Shown here: positions 44,513 to 53,785 of the stretch, one piece after another
Layout: each line of letters begins with the position of its first letter
How positions within the stretch are numbered: position 1 is the stretch's first letter
Origin: Streptomyces griseoincarnatus
Lineage (GTDB): Bacteria; Actinomycetota; Actinomycetes; Streptomycetales; Streptomycetaceae
DNA: 64,000 nucleotides
Assembly: GCA_014649575.1 (NCBI GenBank)
Contig: BMTH01000005.1
Span: forward strand, 124,001 to 188,000
Reading direction: 5' to 3'
Program-made: the position numbers and the translations under genes
Notes under the pieces: generated by a model
The model's database searches: none
What the model was told of the DNA's origin: nothing
What the model saw: the letters and a program-made list of their open reading frames with translations, nothing else

Positions 44513-44930
44513 CCCGGGCGTGCTGGTCGCCTTCCTCGGCGGCCTGCTGGCCCTCCTCAGCCCCTGCTCGGCGCTGCTGCTGCCGGCCTTCTTCGCCTAC
44601 TCCTCCACCAGCCGCACCCGCTCCTGGGCCGCACGGCACTGTTCTACGCCGGACTCTGCCTCGCCCTGGTGCCACTGGGCGTGGCCGGCTCCTTCGCCGG
44701 ACGGCGGCACCTCGGCGCTGCCGTCGTTGACGGGAGTGGACGCGGAGTTCACCTGGGAGGAACGCCTCTCCCGGTGGGCGGGCGCGATCCCCGACCGCAC
44801 CCTGCTGCTCGGGCTGTCCACCGTCGCGGCCCTCGCCTCCCTGCTGCGCACCCGGCCCGGGCGGAAGGAGGAACGGCACCCGTCGGCGGAGAACGTCCAC
44901 GCGGACGGCACCGGGAAGGAACACCGCTGA
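44505..44930 (+). pseudogene. CcdA/DsbD-like membrane thiol-electron transporter, frameshifted and deleted
   Basis: The N-terminus (MSDPGVLVAFLGGLLALLSP, then CSALLLPAFFAYSSTSRTR) is the CcdA first helix with its SPC signature. After residue 45 the frame is lost; the next helix continues in another frame (LLGRTALFYAGLCLALVPLG). After about 20 more residues that too ends. The remaining original-frame tail (WEERLSRWAGAIPDRTLLLG) has one hydrophobic helix and may be the old C-terminus. Normal CcdA has six or more helices, so the product cannot work. Confidence 0.65.
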
Positions 44931-45268
44931 CCCGCCCAGGTCCTGGGAGGACCCCCTTCTGGGCTCCCCCAGGACGCCGGGCAGGCAAGCGGCAACGAGT
45001 CCCAAGTCCAGCCCCGTCCGGACAGGGCCACAGGCTCCGCCATCGGCGCGGTGAGGGGTGATGGGTCAGCCGACGGTGAAGCTGCCCTTCAAGCCCTGGC
45101 CGGCGTGATCGCCGTCGCCGGACGTCGGTGGGGCCCCGGACCTGAATGCCATAGCCCACGAACTCGACCACCGTCTCCGCAGGACCCATGGGTATCGCAC
45201 CGCGGCGTGACGAGATGCGCCATGCGCGAGCTGGCCGGCCGTGACGCCGGGACGTCACCGGAGAGGCA
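44931..45268. other. Intergenic region without a recognisable intact gene
   Basis: About 340 bases. No open frame has believable protein character. On the minus strand around 45060-45115 a short stretch reads HAGQGLKGSFTVG before a stop, faintly like the C-terminus of a cupredoxin-type domain. Another short piece, VEFVGYGIQVRGPTD, lies at about 45140-45180. Both could be gene debris, in line with the decayed CcdA gene next to it. Confidence 0.4.
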
Positions 45269-46765
45269 CTAGCGAACCTGGACGAACACCGGATTCGAGT
45301 AGAACCACAGATCGTCCCAGGGGCTCTCCAGCCCGTCGGCGAGCGGTTCGGCCTCGTCGGTGCTCGTGCCGCGCACGCGCGCGTAGAGGTCGGTCTCGAC
45401 GTTGCGCAGGGTGTGCCTGATGACGTGCTCGTGCCCCTGCTTGTGCCAGTCGCGGGGACCGAACCGTGCCACGACCTCGGTGGTGGGGTTGGTGTCGGAG
45501 TCGAGGTCGGCGCTCGGACCCGTGACCTGTCCGACGATGAGGTCGACGCGCCGGACCTCCGGATGGTCACCGTTGGCGTTCCTGCCCGCCAGCGGCCGGA
45601 ATCTGATCTCGATGTCGACATCGGTGCGGTTGCGGCGGCTCACGGTGAGGGTCTCCCCCATGGCCGCGCTGCGGTGCCGGCTGCTCGCGGTGAGGTCGAG
45701 GCTGGTGATCAGGTCGCCCGTGCCGACCCAGATCCGGCCGCTGCGCAGACCGTCCATGATGTCGGCGTAGTCCTGGCGGGCCAGCACGTAGGTCTTGCTG
45801 TACTCGCCGGGCCAGAAGTCGGAACCGCCGCGCGTCCAGTGCACGTGCGAGTCCGACGTCGCGGTGATCCACCAGCGCCGGCCCTCCCCGAGCAGCGCGT
45901 CCCACAGCCCGCCTACCCGGGCCGTCATCTGGTCGAAGCCGCCGTGGGTCGGGTAGTTGCCGTAGCCGCCGCGCGCCCCGCCGTTGAGCGGACCTGCCTG
46001 GTGGCCGGGGGCTCCCTCGAAGCCGACATAGATGTCCGGCGCGACGTTGTTGCCGTTGCGGAACTCGCGAGGGGTGTCCTGTCCGTAGACGCCGAGGCCG
46101 GTGGCGGAGCGGGAGGCGTGGTGGGCGATCACCAGCGGCTTGTTCCGCATGTCCTTCGCGGCCTTCAGGAACTCGATCATCTTGGCCTCGGTGTCACGGC
46201 CCGGATCGGCGGGAAAGGCGTCACGCTTGGCGAAACGGCTCTCCAGCTCGTACAGCTGCTGCGCCTCGTCCTTGTGGTGAGGGATCATCAGCGTGTGGTG
46301 GTCCAGGGCCGGAGCGTCGAACTCCATCCCCCAGAACTGCAGCACGTCGGGTACGAGTTGGCGGGAGAGCAGGAGGTCCGGGTACGCCTGCTCCAGGTTC
46401 ACCTTCGAGTGCGTCGGGCCGCCGTGGTCGGTGCACATGGCCCAGGTGAGCCCGAAGTGCTTCGCCATGATCGCGTTGGTGACGATCGGATAGACCGCGT
46501 CGGCGCCCTTGCGGAACGTGGGCGGATTGGTCGACGTGTCGTAGGAGCCGCTGTACTCCGAGTGCACGTGGTGGTCTCCCGCACGCCACACTCTGCCGCG
46601 AGAGCCGCCGCCGTGTCTGCGGTTGTCACCAGCGTCCGCTACCGCGGGGGCTGCCGCGGCGAGCGGGCTCGCGGCGACGAACGTCGCCCCCACTCCCGCG
46701 TACTTGACCAGCTGGCGCCGGGAGACTTCCGCAGCCGCGCCATTCTCGACGTTGTGGTCCTTCAC
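45269..46765 (-). CDS. Tat-exported PHP-domain phosphoesterase-like protein
   Basis: A 498-residue protein. The N-terminus carries a twin-arginine signal (EVSRRQLVKYAGVG followed by a hydrophobic AAASPLAAAAPAVA-type stretch). The mature part begins WRAGDHHVHSEYSGSYDTS (PHP metal motif DxHxH), then WAMCTDHGGPTHSK, LVIAHHASRSATG and WWITATSDSHVHW, which supply further His/Asp ligands. It probably hydrolyses phosphate esters outside the cell with bound metals. GTG 46765 follows GAGAGGT; the upstream in-frame extension is Arg-rich and unlikely. It is divergent from the MHS transporter gene. Confidence 0.85.
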   Translation of the reverse strand: MKDHNVENGAAAEVSRRQLVKYAGVGATFVAASPLAAAAPAVADAGDNRRHGGGSRGRVWRAGDHHVHSEYSGSYDTSTNPPTFRKGADAVYPIVTNAIMAKHFGLTWAMCTDHGGPTHSKVNLEQAYPDLLLSRQLVPDVLQFWGMEFDAPALDHHTLMIPHHKDEAQQLYELESRFAKRDAFPADPGRDTEAKMIEFLKAAKDMRNKPLVIAHHASRSATGLGVYGQDTPREFRNGNNVAPDIYVGFEGAPGHQAGPLNGGARGGYGNYPTHGGFDQMTARVGGLWDALLGEGRRWWITATSDSHVHWTRGGSDFWPGEYSKTYVLARQDYADIMDGLRSGRIWVGTGDLITSLDLTASSRHRSAAMGETLTVSRRNRTDVDIEIRFRPLAGRNANGDHPEVRRVDLIVGQVTGPSADLDSDTNPTTEVVARFGPRDWHKQGHEHVIRHTLRNVETDLYARVRGTSTDEAEPLADGLESPWDDLWFYSNPVFVQVR

Positions 46766-47062
46766 CGGAGAAACCTCTCGTTCAACGATCGTGAGCATGC
46801 CTGGTCGGCAGTCTCGAAGCGCATACTGAACGCGGCGTGAACGAGGAGGGGAGCACCGCGAACGAGTGCACGGCCGCACTAAGGGTGTTCGACGACTGAC
46901 CGCACGGCGGTGCGAAGCCAGCGACCTTTCCACGACCGGCATGGTGGCCGCACGCATAGCCGACCCCCGAACTATGGTGCCCCGCCACATGTGCGCCTGA
47001 CCTGCGGATTCCTACGGTGTGGCGACACGCAAACGTCCCCGCAACGCCAGGAAGTGGTGCCG

Positions 47063-48457
47063 ATGTCGTCGCCCGCAGCCGCTCCACCAGCCCCGAACAA
47101 CCTCAAGCGCATCGTCGCCGCGTCCCTCATCGGCACCACCATCGAGTGGTACGACTTCTTCCTCTACGGGTCGGCCGCCGCGCTCGTCTTCAACGAGCTG
47201 TTCTTCCCGGACTCCGATCCGCTGGTCGGCACGCTGCTGTCGTTCCTGACGTACGCCGTCGGGTTCGCCGCGCGGCCGGTCGGCGCGCTGGTGTTCGGGC
47301 ACTACGGCGACCGGCTCGGGCGCAAGAAGCTGCTGGTGCTGAGCCTGCTGATGATGGGCGGGGCGACCTTCGCCATCGGTCTGATGCCCACGCACGCCAC
47401 CATCGGCAGCATGGCGCCGATCCTGCTGACCGTGCTGCGGCTGGTGCAGGGTTTCGCGCTCGGCGGTGAGTGGGGCGGCGCCGTGCTGCTGGTGTCCGAG
47501 CACGGTGACGCGCGCCGGCGCGGGTTCTGGGCGTCGTGGCCGCAGACCGGCGCGCCGGCCGGGCAGTTGCTGGCGACCGGTGTGCTGGCGCTGCTGACCG
47601 CCGTGCTGTCGGAGTCGGCGTTCGGCGCCTGGGGCTGGCGGATCCCGTTCCTGCTGTCCGGTGTCCTGGTGATCGTCGGTCTCTGGATCCGGCTCTCCGT
47701 CGACGAGTCACCGGTGTTCAAGGAGGCGCTGAAGCGTGCCGAGGCGCGCAAGACGGAGAACGCCCCCGCCGAGCGCATGCCGCTCGTCGCCGTGCTCAAG
47801 CACCACTGGCGTGACGTCCTGGTGGCGATGGGCGCGCGGATGGCGGAGAACATCAGCTACTACGTGATCACCGCGTTCATCCTGGTGTACGCCACCACCT
47901 CGGCCGGGGTGTCCAAGCAGACCGCGCTCAACGCCGTGCTCATCGCCTCCGCGGTGCATTTCGCCGTGATTCCCGCGTGGGGCGCGCTGTCCGACCGCTG
48001 GGGCCGCCGCCCCGTGTATCTCATCGGTGCGGTCGGCGTGGGTCTGTGGATGTTCCCGTTCTTCGCGCTCATCGACACCGGCGGCTTCGGCGCCCTGCTG
48101 CTCGCGGTGACCGTGGGTCTCGTCATGCACGGCGCGATGTACGCGCCGCAGGCGGCCTTCTTCTCCGAGATGTTCGCGACCCGGATGCGCTACTCCGGCG
48201 CCTCCATCGGCGCGCAGTTCGCCTCGGTCGCCGCCGGCGCCCCCGCCCCGCTGATCGCCACCGCGCTGCTGTCGGACTACGGCACCTCCACCCCGATCGC
48301 CCTCTACGTCATCGCCGCGAGCCTGCTCACGGTCGTCGCGATCCTGGCGGCCAAGGAGACCCGGCACCGGGATCTCACCGACGTGTCCCCCGAGACGGAG
48401 GACGGGTCGAGCGCCCCGGTCACGACCGGGAGGACGGAGGACGCGCGCGCCCTCTGA
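47063..48457 (+). CDS. MHS-family (metabolite:H+ symporter) MFS transporter
   Basis: A 464-residue, 12-helix transporter of the ProP/KgtP/ShiA type. The signatures are GTTIEWYDFFLYGSAAAL (helix 1), GHYGDRLGRKKLLVLSLLMM (loop 2-3 motif), QGFALGGEWGGAVLLVSEH, and the mid-loop repeat GALSDRWGRRPVYLIG. It imports an organic acid or betaine-like solute with protons. It lies next to a PucR-type regulator and 3-hydroxybutyrate dehydrogenase, so a short-chain hydroxy acid is a reasonable guess (inference). ATG 47063 follows AGGAAG. Confidence 0.92.
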   Translation: MSSPAAAPPAPNNLKRIVAASLIGTTIEWYDFFLYGSAAALVFNELFFPDSDPLVGTLLSFLTYAVGFAARPVGALVFGHYGDRLGRKKLLVLSLLMMGGATFAIGLMPTHATIGSMAPILLTVLRLVQGFALGGEWGGAVLLVSEHGDARRRGFWASWPQTGAPAGQLLATGVLALLTAVLSESAFGAWGWRIPFLLSGVLVIVGLWIRLSVDESPVFKEALKRAEARKTENAPAERMPLVAVLKHHWRDVLVAMGARMAENISYYVITAFILVYATTSAGVSKQTALNAVLIASAVHFAVIPAWGALSDRWGRRPVYLIGAVGVGLWMFPFFALIDTGGFGALLLAVTVGLVMHGAMYAPQAAFFSEMFATRMRYSGASIGAQFASVAAGAPAPLIATALLSDYGTSTPIALYVIAASLLTVVAILAAKETRHRDLTDVSPETEDGSSAPVTTGRTEDARAL

Positions 48458-48508
48458 TCCCCGCCCGTACGCCCCCGGCCCTCGCGTCCGCTTTCGGCGG
48501 CGCGGGGG

Positions 48509-50500
48509 TCAGTGCTGTCCGGGCGGCGGCTGCGTGACGCCGGACAGGCGGTGCAGGCGCAGGGCCAGCTGTATCTCCAGGGCGCGCTCCGGGCTCTGCC
48601 AGTCGTCGCCGAGGAGCCGGCCGACCCGGTCCAGGCGCTGCGCCACGGTGTTGACGTGGACGTGCAGTTCGTCCTTGGTGCGGGCCGGACTCATCCCGCA
48701 CGCGAAGTAGGCGTCCAGCGTGCGCAGCAGCTCCGTGCCGCGCCGCTCGTCGTAGGCCACGACTCCGCCGATGGTGCGGTCCACGAAGCCGGCGATGTCC
48801 CGCTCCCCCGCGAGCAGCAGACCGAGGAACCCGAAGTCCTCGGCGGCGGACCCGTCGCCCGCGCGGCCGAGCAGCCGCAGGGTGTCGAGACAGCGCCGGG
48901 CCTCCGCGTACGCCGAGGCCACCGTGTCCGGGCGGGCGAGGAGCCGGCCGACCGGGGCCGACGCACCGACCGTGACCGGTTCGTGCACGGCGGTGCCCAG
49001 CTCGCGGGCGGTGCGGCGGGCCAGGCCCGTGGCGGTGTCGCCGGGGGTGAGCGGCAGCAGCAGGACCGTGCCCCCGTCGCGGGCGGCGGCGAGGCCGTGC
49101 CGCGTCGCGGCGAGGTGGGAGGCGGCCGCCCACAGGCGTCTGCGGGCGTCGGCCTCCTGGTCGGCGTCGGCGGCGCCGCCCTCCAGCCGGGCGGCGAGCA
49201 CCGCGTGCGTGGCGTCGAGGTCCGCGCGCAGCCGGGTGGCCCGGTCCCGCAGCAGACGAGGGTCGCGGTCGCGGGCGTCGAGCAGGTCGTCGAGCAGCTC
49301 GCCGCGGACGCGCTGCTCCGCCTCGGCGGCGGAGCGTCGGGCCAGCAGCAGCAGCGAGGTGACCATGGCGGCGCGCTCCAGGGTGCGCTGGTCGACGGGG
49401 TCGAGGCCCGGATGGCCGCGCAGCACGAGCGCGCCGAGCAGTTCGTCCCCGGCGGCGACGGCGGCGATCCAGTCGTCCCCGTGCCGCACGGCGTGGCCCT
49501 CGGCCCGGGAGCAATCCAGGGCGCGGGCGGGTGCCGCCGGTGCCTCGGTGAACTCGACGGTGCCGTCCAGCACCTCGGAGACGGCGGCGGCCACGTCGTG
49601 CACCCCGCCGCCGCGCAGGACCAGCTCGGCCAGCCGGTCGTGGACGTCGGAGGCGCGCTCGATGACGGCGCTGCGGTCCTGGATGATCTCGTTGGCCCGC
49701 TCCAGGCCGCTGAGGGCCTCGCGGGTCTCGGCGAGCAGGTTGGCCGTGTCGATCGCGGCCGCGGCGAGCGCCGCGAAGGAGCCGAGCAGGGCGATCTGCT
49801 CCCGCTCGAACACGCGGGAGCGGCGGTCGGCGGCGAACAGCACCCCGATGACATGGTCCCCGAGCGTCAGGGGCACCCCGAGGATCGCGACGAGCCCTTC
49901 GTCGCGCACCCCGCTGTCGATGGAGTGGGTGTGCTGGAAGCGGTCGTCGCGGAAGTAGTCGTCCGTGACGTACGGCCGGGCGGTCTGGGCGACGAGGCCG
50001 CCGAGTCCCTCGCCCATGCCGAGGCGCAGCTGCTGGAAGCGGGCCGCCACCGAGCCCTCGGTGACCCGCATGTAGGTGTCGCCCCGCTCCGGGTCGTTGA
50101 GGCTGAGGTAGGCGACGTCGGTGCCGAGCAGGGAGCGGGCGCGCTGCACGATCGCGCGCAGCACGGCGTCCAGGTCGCGCAGCCCGGCGAGGTCGTGGGC
50201 GGTCTCGAACAGGGCGGACAGCTCGGCCTCCCTGCGGCGGCGCCCCTCGATCTCGGAGCGCACGCGCAGGGCGAGCAGCTTGGCCCGCTCCAGGGCCGCG
50301 ACCCGCTCGGCGGGGCGGCCCTCGGCGCGGGCGAGCAGCACGGGCTGCTCGTAGGCCTCGGCGGCGGCGCCGCGGGCGAGCAGCTCCAGGAACGGCGCCT
50401 CCGCGCCGTCGGCGGCGGGCCGGCCGGCGTCGGGGCGGGACCGGTCCGCCGCAGCGGCGGAGGCGGGCCGGTCGGCGGACTGCAGGTGATCGCGGGGCAT
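48509..50500 (-). CDS. GAF-domain PucR/CdaR-family transcriptional regulator
   Basis: A 663-residue regulator. The GAF domain occupies about 90-260 (LRDLDAVLRAIVQRARSLLG, VAYLSLNDPERGDTYMR, GLVAILGVPLTLGDHVIGVL). A coiled segment (LLAETREALSGLERANEI) leads to a central GGDEF-like/CdaR region. The C-terminal PucR helix-turn-helix is in LLRTLDAYFACGMSPARTKD and ELHVHVNTVAQRLDRVGRLL. It probably activates the adjacent hydroxybutyrate dehydrogenase and transporter genes in response to a small molecule. ATG 50500 opens the frame. Confidence 0.88.
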   Translation of the reverse strand: MPRDHLQSADRPASAAAADRSRPDAGRPAADGAEAPFLELLARGAAAEAYEQPVLLARAEGRPAERVAALERAKLLALRVRSEIEGRRRREAELSALFETAHDLAGLRDLDAVLRAIVQRARSLLGTDVAYLSLNDPERGDTYMRVTEGSVAARFQQLRLGMGEGLGGLVAQTARPYVTDDYFRDDRFQHTHSIDSGVRDEGLVAILGVPLTLGDHVIGVLFAADRRSRVFEREQIALLGSFAALAAAAIDTANLLAETREALSGLERANEIIQDRSAVIERASDVHDRLAELVLRGGGVHDVAAAVSEVLDGTVEFTEAPAAPARALDCSRAEGHAVRHGDDWIAAVAAGDELLGALVLRGHPGLDPVDQRTLERAAMVTSLLLLARRSAAEAEQRVRGELLDDLLDARDRDPRLLRDRATRLRADLDATHAVLAARLEGGAADADQEADARRRLWAAASHLAATRHGLAAARDGGTVLLLPLTPGDTATGLARRTARELGTAVHEPVTVGASAPVGRLLARPDTVASAYAEARRCLDTLRLLGRAGDGSAAEDFGFLGLLLAGERDIAGFVDRTIGGVVAYDERRGTELLRTLDAYFACGMSPARTKDELHVHVNTVAQRLDRVGRLLGDDWQSPERALEIQLALRLHRLSGVTQPPPGQH

Positions 50501-50588
50501 GGGTCTCAGGATTCCTCATCCGGCGGCCGCCCCGTCAGCCCTGTGGAAAACTCCGCCGGCCGACGGCCGGCCGCGGTCGGTGTCAGGT

Positions 50589-51389
50589 CTAGTGCGCGGT
50601 CCAGCCGCCGTCCAGGACGAGGGAGGTGCCGGTGACGAAGGACGCCTGCGGGCCGCACAGGTAGGCGACGGCCTGGGCGACCTCCTCCGGTTCGATCAGA
50701 CGCTTGAGCGCGCTGTCCTGGAGCAGCACCTCGGTCACGACACGTTCCTCCGGGATGCCGTGGGAGCGGGCCTGGTCGGCGATCTGCTTCTCGACCAGTG
50801 CGGTGCGCACATAGCCGGGGTTCACGCAGTTGGAGGTGACGCCGTGGGACGCGCCCTCCAGGGCGGTGGTCTTGGACAGCCCCTCCAGGCCGTGCTTGGC
50901 GGCCACGTACGCGGACTTGTAGGCGGAGGCGCGCAGCCCGTGCACGGAGGAGATGTTGACGACTCTGCCCCAGCCCTGCCCGTACATGTGCGGCAGGGCG
51001 CCCCGGATGAGGCGGAAGGGAGCCTCCAGCATCACGGTGAGGACCGTGTGGAAGACGTCCGGCGGGAACTCCTCGATGGGCCGCACAAGCTGGAGTCCCG
51101 CGTTGTTGACCAGAACGTCCGTCCCCGCGGCGGCGGCCTCGGCGGCGTCCAGGTCGGTGAGGTCCAGGACATGCGGCTCGACGGCGCCGCCGAGGTCCGC
51201 GGCCGCCGCGGCGAGCGCCTCCAGCCCTCCGGCGTCCCGGTCGACGGCTCTGACCTTGGCGCCCGCGGCCGCGAGGCGCAACGCGCAGGCGCGGCCGATG
51301 CCGCCGGCGGCGCCGGTGACGAGCGCGGTACGGCCGCCGAGGTCGAGGGGGGTGTCGTGGGGAGCCGGGAGGGCACTGGGCGCGGTCAT
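50589..51389 (-). CDS. 3-hydroxybutyrate dehydrogenase (SDR family)
   Basis: A 266-residue short-chain dehydrogenase. TALVTGAAGGIGRACALRLA binds NAD. The catalytic Ser and Tyr-x-x-x-Lys lie in VVNISSVHGLRASAYKSAY followed by VAAKHGLEGLSKTTALE. The SNCVNPGYVRTALVEKQI segment is diagnostic for D-beta-hydroxybutyrate dehydrogenase. It interconverts 3-hydroxybutyrate and acetoacetate in ketone-body and PHB use. ATG 51389 fits the family better than the GTG/ATG seven codons upstream. It is probably co-regulated by the PucR-type gene on the same strand downstream. Confidence 0.9.
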   Translation of the reverse strand: MTAPSALPAPHDTPLDLGGRTALVTGAAGGIGRACALRLAAAGAKVRAVDRDAGGLEALAAAAADLGGAVEPHVLDLTDLDAAEAAAAGTDVLVNNAGLQLVRPIEEFPPDVFHTVLTVMLEAPFRLIRGALPHMYGQGWGRVVNISSVHGLRASAYKSAYVAAKHGLEGLSKTTALEGASHGVTSNCVNPGYVRTALVEKQIADQARSHGIPEERVVTEVLLQDSALKRLIEPEEVAQAVAYLCGPQASFVTGTSLVLDGGWTAH

Positions 51390-51444
51390 GGGGTTGACCC
51401 TAGGCAGCACGCCCCGGACGACCCATGTGGTCGCGCCCCACAGT

Positions 51445-51945
51445 TCAGCTGTTTCCAGTGGGGTCGAGCCATGTGGGTGCGGGCTCGAACCAGGTGGGTG
51501 CGTCGGCGAGCGCCTGCTTGATGCGGAAGCTCGCGAAGTCGTTCAGCTCGGGCAGCGCGTCCACCGCGAACCAGGCGACGTCCAGCGACTCGTCGTCGTT
51601 CACCCGGGCCTCGCCGCCGACGGCACGGCAGCGGAAGGTGATGTCCATGTACTGGCAGATGTCGCCGTTGCCGTACGTCACCGGCTCCAAGGCCTGGACC
51701 AGCACCACCCGCTCCACCGCACAGCGTACGGCGGTCTCCTCCTCGACCTCCCGCACGGCGCAGGCCGCCGGCTGCTCCCCCGGGTCGGGGATGCCGCCGA
51801 TCACCGACCACTTGCGGGTGTCCGCCCGGCGGTTGAGCAGCACGCGGCCGTCGTCGTCGAAGACGAGGGCCGTGACGCCGGGCAGCCACAGCAGTTGATG
51901 ACCGGCCGAGGCGCGCAGGGTGTGGATGAAGTCAGGAGTCGCCAT
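51445..51945 (-). CDS. NUDIX hydrolase
   Basis: A 166-residue Nudix protein. The box is visible as GGIPDPGEQPAACAVREVEE followed by ETAV, and the N-terminus reads LLWLPGVTALVFDDDGRVLL. It hydrolyses nucleoside-diphosphate-linked compounds; the substrate is not predictable. Length and start (ATG 51945) are ordinary for the family. Confidence 0.9.
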   Translation of the reverse strand: MATPDFIHTLRASAGHQLLWLPGVTALVFDDDGRVLLNRRADTRKWSVIGGIPDPGEQPAACAVREVEEETAVRCAVERVVLVQALEPVTYGNGDICQYMDITFRCRAVGGEARVNDDESLDVAWFAVDALPELNDFASFRIKQALADAPTWFEPAPTWLDPTGNS

Positions 51946-52026
51946 GCCCCGACCCTAACCGCCGCCCGAGGGCGCATCCGGGCACGTCGGAGGGTCGTTC
52001 CCCGCTGCTCGCCGGTCCGCCGGCTC

Positions 52027-53637
52027 CTACTGCTCGCCGGTCCGCCGGGCGCGTGCCGCGGCGGCCACGCCCCAGCCGAGTCCTCCTGCGGCGAGGAGGA
52101 CGAGGAGGCTCTCCGGGAGGGTGCCGAGGCGGGTGGCGGGGGTCTGCGAGGTGCGCAGCGGCACCTCCTGCACCAGGTGGTCGGCGACGAACATGCCGGT
52201 CCTCTGCGTGATCGTCCCGTCCGGCATGATGACGGCGCTGACGCCGCTGGTGACCGGCACGGTGACCGCGCGGCTGTGCTCGACGGCGCGGACCCGGGAC
52301 ATGGCGAGCTGCTGGTAGGTCATCTCGCTGCGGCCGAAGGTCGCGTTGTTGCTGGGCACGGAGATCATCTTCGCGCCGTCGGTGACGGTGTCGCGCACGG
52401 CCCAGTCGAAGGCGGCCTCGTAGCAGGTGACCAGGCCGACGGCGGCGCCGTCCCGGTCGAACACGCCCGGCTCGGAGCCGCGGCTGAAGTCCTGGCGCAC
52501 CATCGAGGTCCACTCCTCGTTGATCGCGCCGACCAGGGAGCGCAGCGGGAGGTACTCGCCGAACGGCTGGATCTGCCGCTTGTCGTAGGTGTCGACGGGA
52601 CCCTTCACCGGGTCCCAGAGGATCTGCTCGTTGAGCAGCTTCCCGTCGCGGGAGACCACCGCGCCGACCGAGATCGGCGCGCCGACGGCCTTCGCGGCGC
52701 GGTCGACGACCTCGCGCGCGTCGTCGTTGGCGAAGGGGTCGATGTCGGAGGAGTTCTCCGGCCACAGCACGATGTCCGGCCGCTCGGCACGGCCCGCGGC
52801 GACCTCGGCCGCCAGCCGCTCCGTCTCACGCGCGTGGTAGTCGAGGACGGCACGGCGCTGGGAGTTGAAGTCCAGGCCGAGACGGGGCACGTTGCCCTGG
52901 ATCACCGCGACGGTGACCGTGCCGTCCTCGGCCTTGTCCGTGACCAGGGCGCGCGCCGCGAACGCTCCGGCCAACGGCACGGCGACGCTCAGCACGCCGA
53001 CGACCGCGGCGGCTTTGTGCAGGCTCCCGGTGCGCCGCGCCTTCACGGCGAGCCGTACCACCTCGTACAGACCGAAGCCGCACAGCACCACGGCGAACCC
53101 GAGCACCGGGGTGCCGCCGAGCGCGGCGAGCGGCAGGAACACGCCGTCCGCCTGACCGAAGGCGACCTTCCCCCAGGGGAAGCCGCTGAACGGCACGCGC
53201 GCGCGTGCCGCCTCTCCGGCGATCCACAGCGCCGCCGCCCACACCGGCCATCCGGGCAGCCGCGACACCACGGTGATCCCCGCGCCGACCAGCGCGACGT
53301 ACACGGCCTCGATCACCACCAGCGCGAGCCACGGGCCGGGGCCGACCTCCACGCCGGTCCACACCAGCAGCGGCAGCAGGAAGCCGAGGCCGAAGAGGTA
53401 GCCGAGGCCCAGACCCGCCTTCCAGCTCCGGCCGCGCAGCAACCATCCGAGAACGGCGAAGGCGGGCAGGGCCAGCCACCACAGGGTGCGCGGCGGGAAG
53501 CTGACGTAGAGGAGGAGGCCCGCGAGCGCGGCGGCGCCGGCCGGGAAGAGGCGCGCGCGCCACTTCCGCCAGGCCGAGGGCGTGGTCTGCGGCGGCATGG
53601 GGTCCGACGCGCCGACGGATGTTGCGGTGACGGTCAC
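52027..53637 (-). CDS. lnt: Apolipoprotein N-acyltransferase
   Basis: A 536-residue membrane enzyme that adds the third acyl chain to lipoproteins. Six or more N-terminal helices (LFPAGAAALAGLLLYVSFPP, ALPAFAVLGWLLRGR and others) precede the nitrilase-like periplasmic domain. That domain contains DIVLWPENSSDIDPF, QPFGEYLPLRSLVG (catalytic Glu) and VGLVTCYEAAFDW (catalytic Cys), and a final helix (LLVLLAAGGLGWGVAAAARA) follows. GTG or ATG starts near 53637 fit. No lgt or lsp gene is adjacent. Confidence 0.93.
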   Translation of the reverse strand: MTVTATSVGASDPMPPQTTPSAWRKWRARLFPAGAAALAGLLLYVSFPPRTLWWLALPAFAVLGWLLRGRSWKAGLGLGYLFGLGFLLPLLVWTGVEVGPGPWLALVVIEAVYVALVGAGITVVSRLPGWPVWAAALWIAGEAARARVPFSGFPWGKVAFGQADGVFLPLAALGGTPVLGFAVVLCGFGLYEVVRLAVKARRTGSLHKAAAVVGVLSVAVPLAGAFAARALVTDKAEDGTVTVAVIQGNVPRLGLDFNSQRRAVLDYHARETERLAAEVAAGRAERPDIVLWPENSSDIDPFANDDAREVVDRAAKAVGAPISVGAVVSRDGKLLNEQILWDPVKGPVDTYDKRQIQPFGEYLPLRSLVGAINEEWTSMVRQDFSRGSEPGVFDRDGAAVGLVTCYEAAFDWAVRDTVTDGAKMISVPSNNATFGRSEMTYQQLAMSRVRAVEHSRAVTVPVTSGVSAVIMPDGTITQRTGMFVADHLVQEVPLRTSQTPATRLGTLPESLLVLLAAGGLGWGVAAAARARRTGEQ

Positions 53638-53785
53638 CCGGGGAGTCTACGGCGCATGACCTGGGGCCGGACAGCACGGTCGCGGGGCGACGGGGAAGCG
53701 GGACGGTACGCGGCCCCGGCGCCCGTCACCGTTTCCCCGCGAGTCGTCACCAGCCGTCCCCAAACGGGCCACCAGCCGTTACCGT

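Noticed and set aside
48512..50635. 707-codon open frame opposite the PucR-type regulator
   Set aside because: Antisense shadow rich in Gly, Gln, Val and Arg; the GAF and PucR domains are clear on the other strand.
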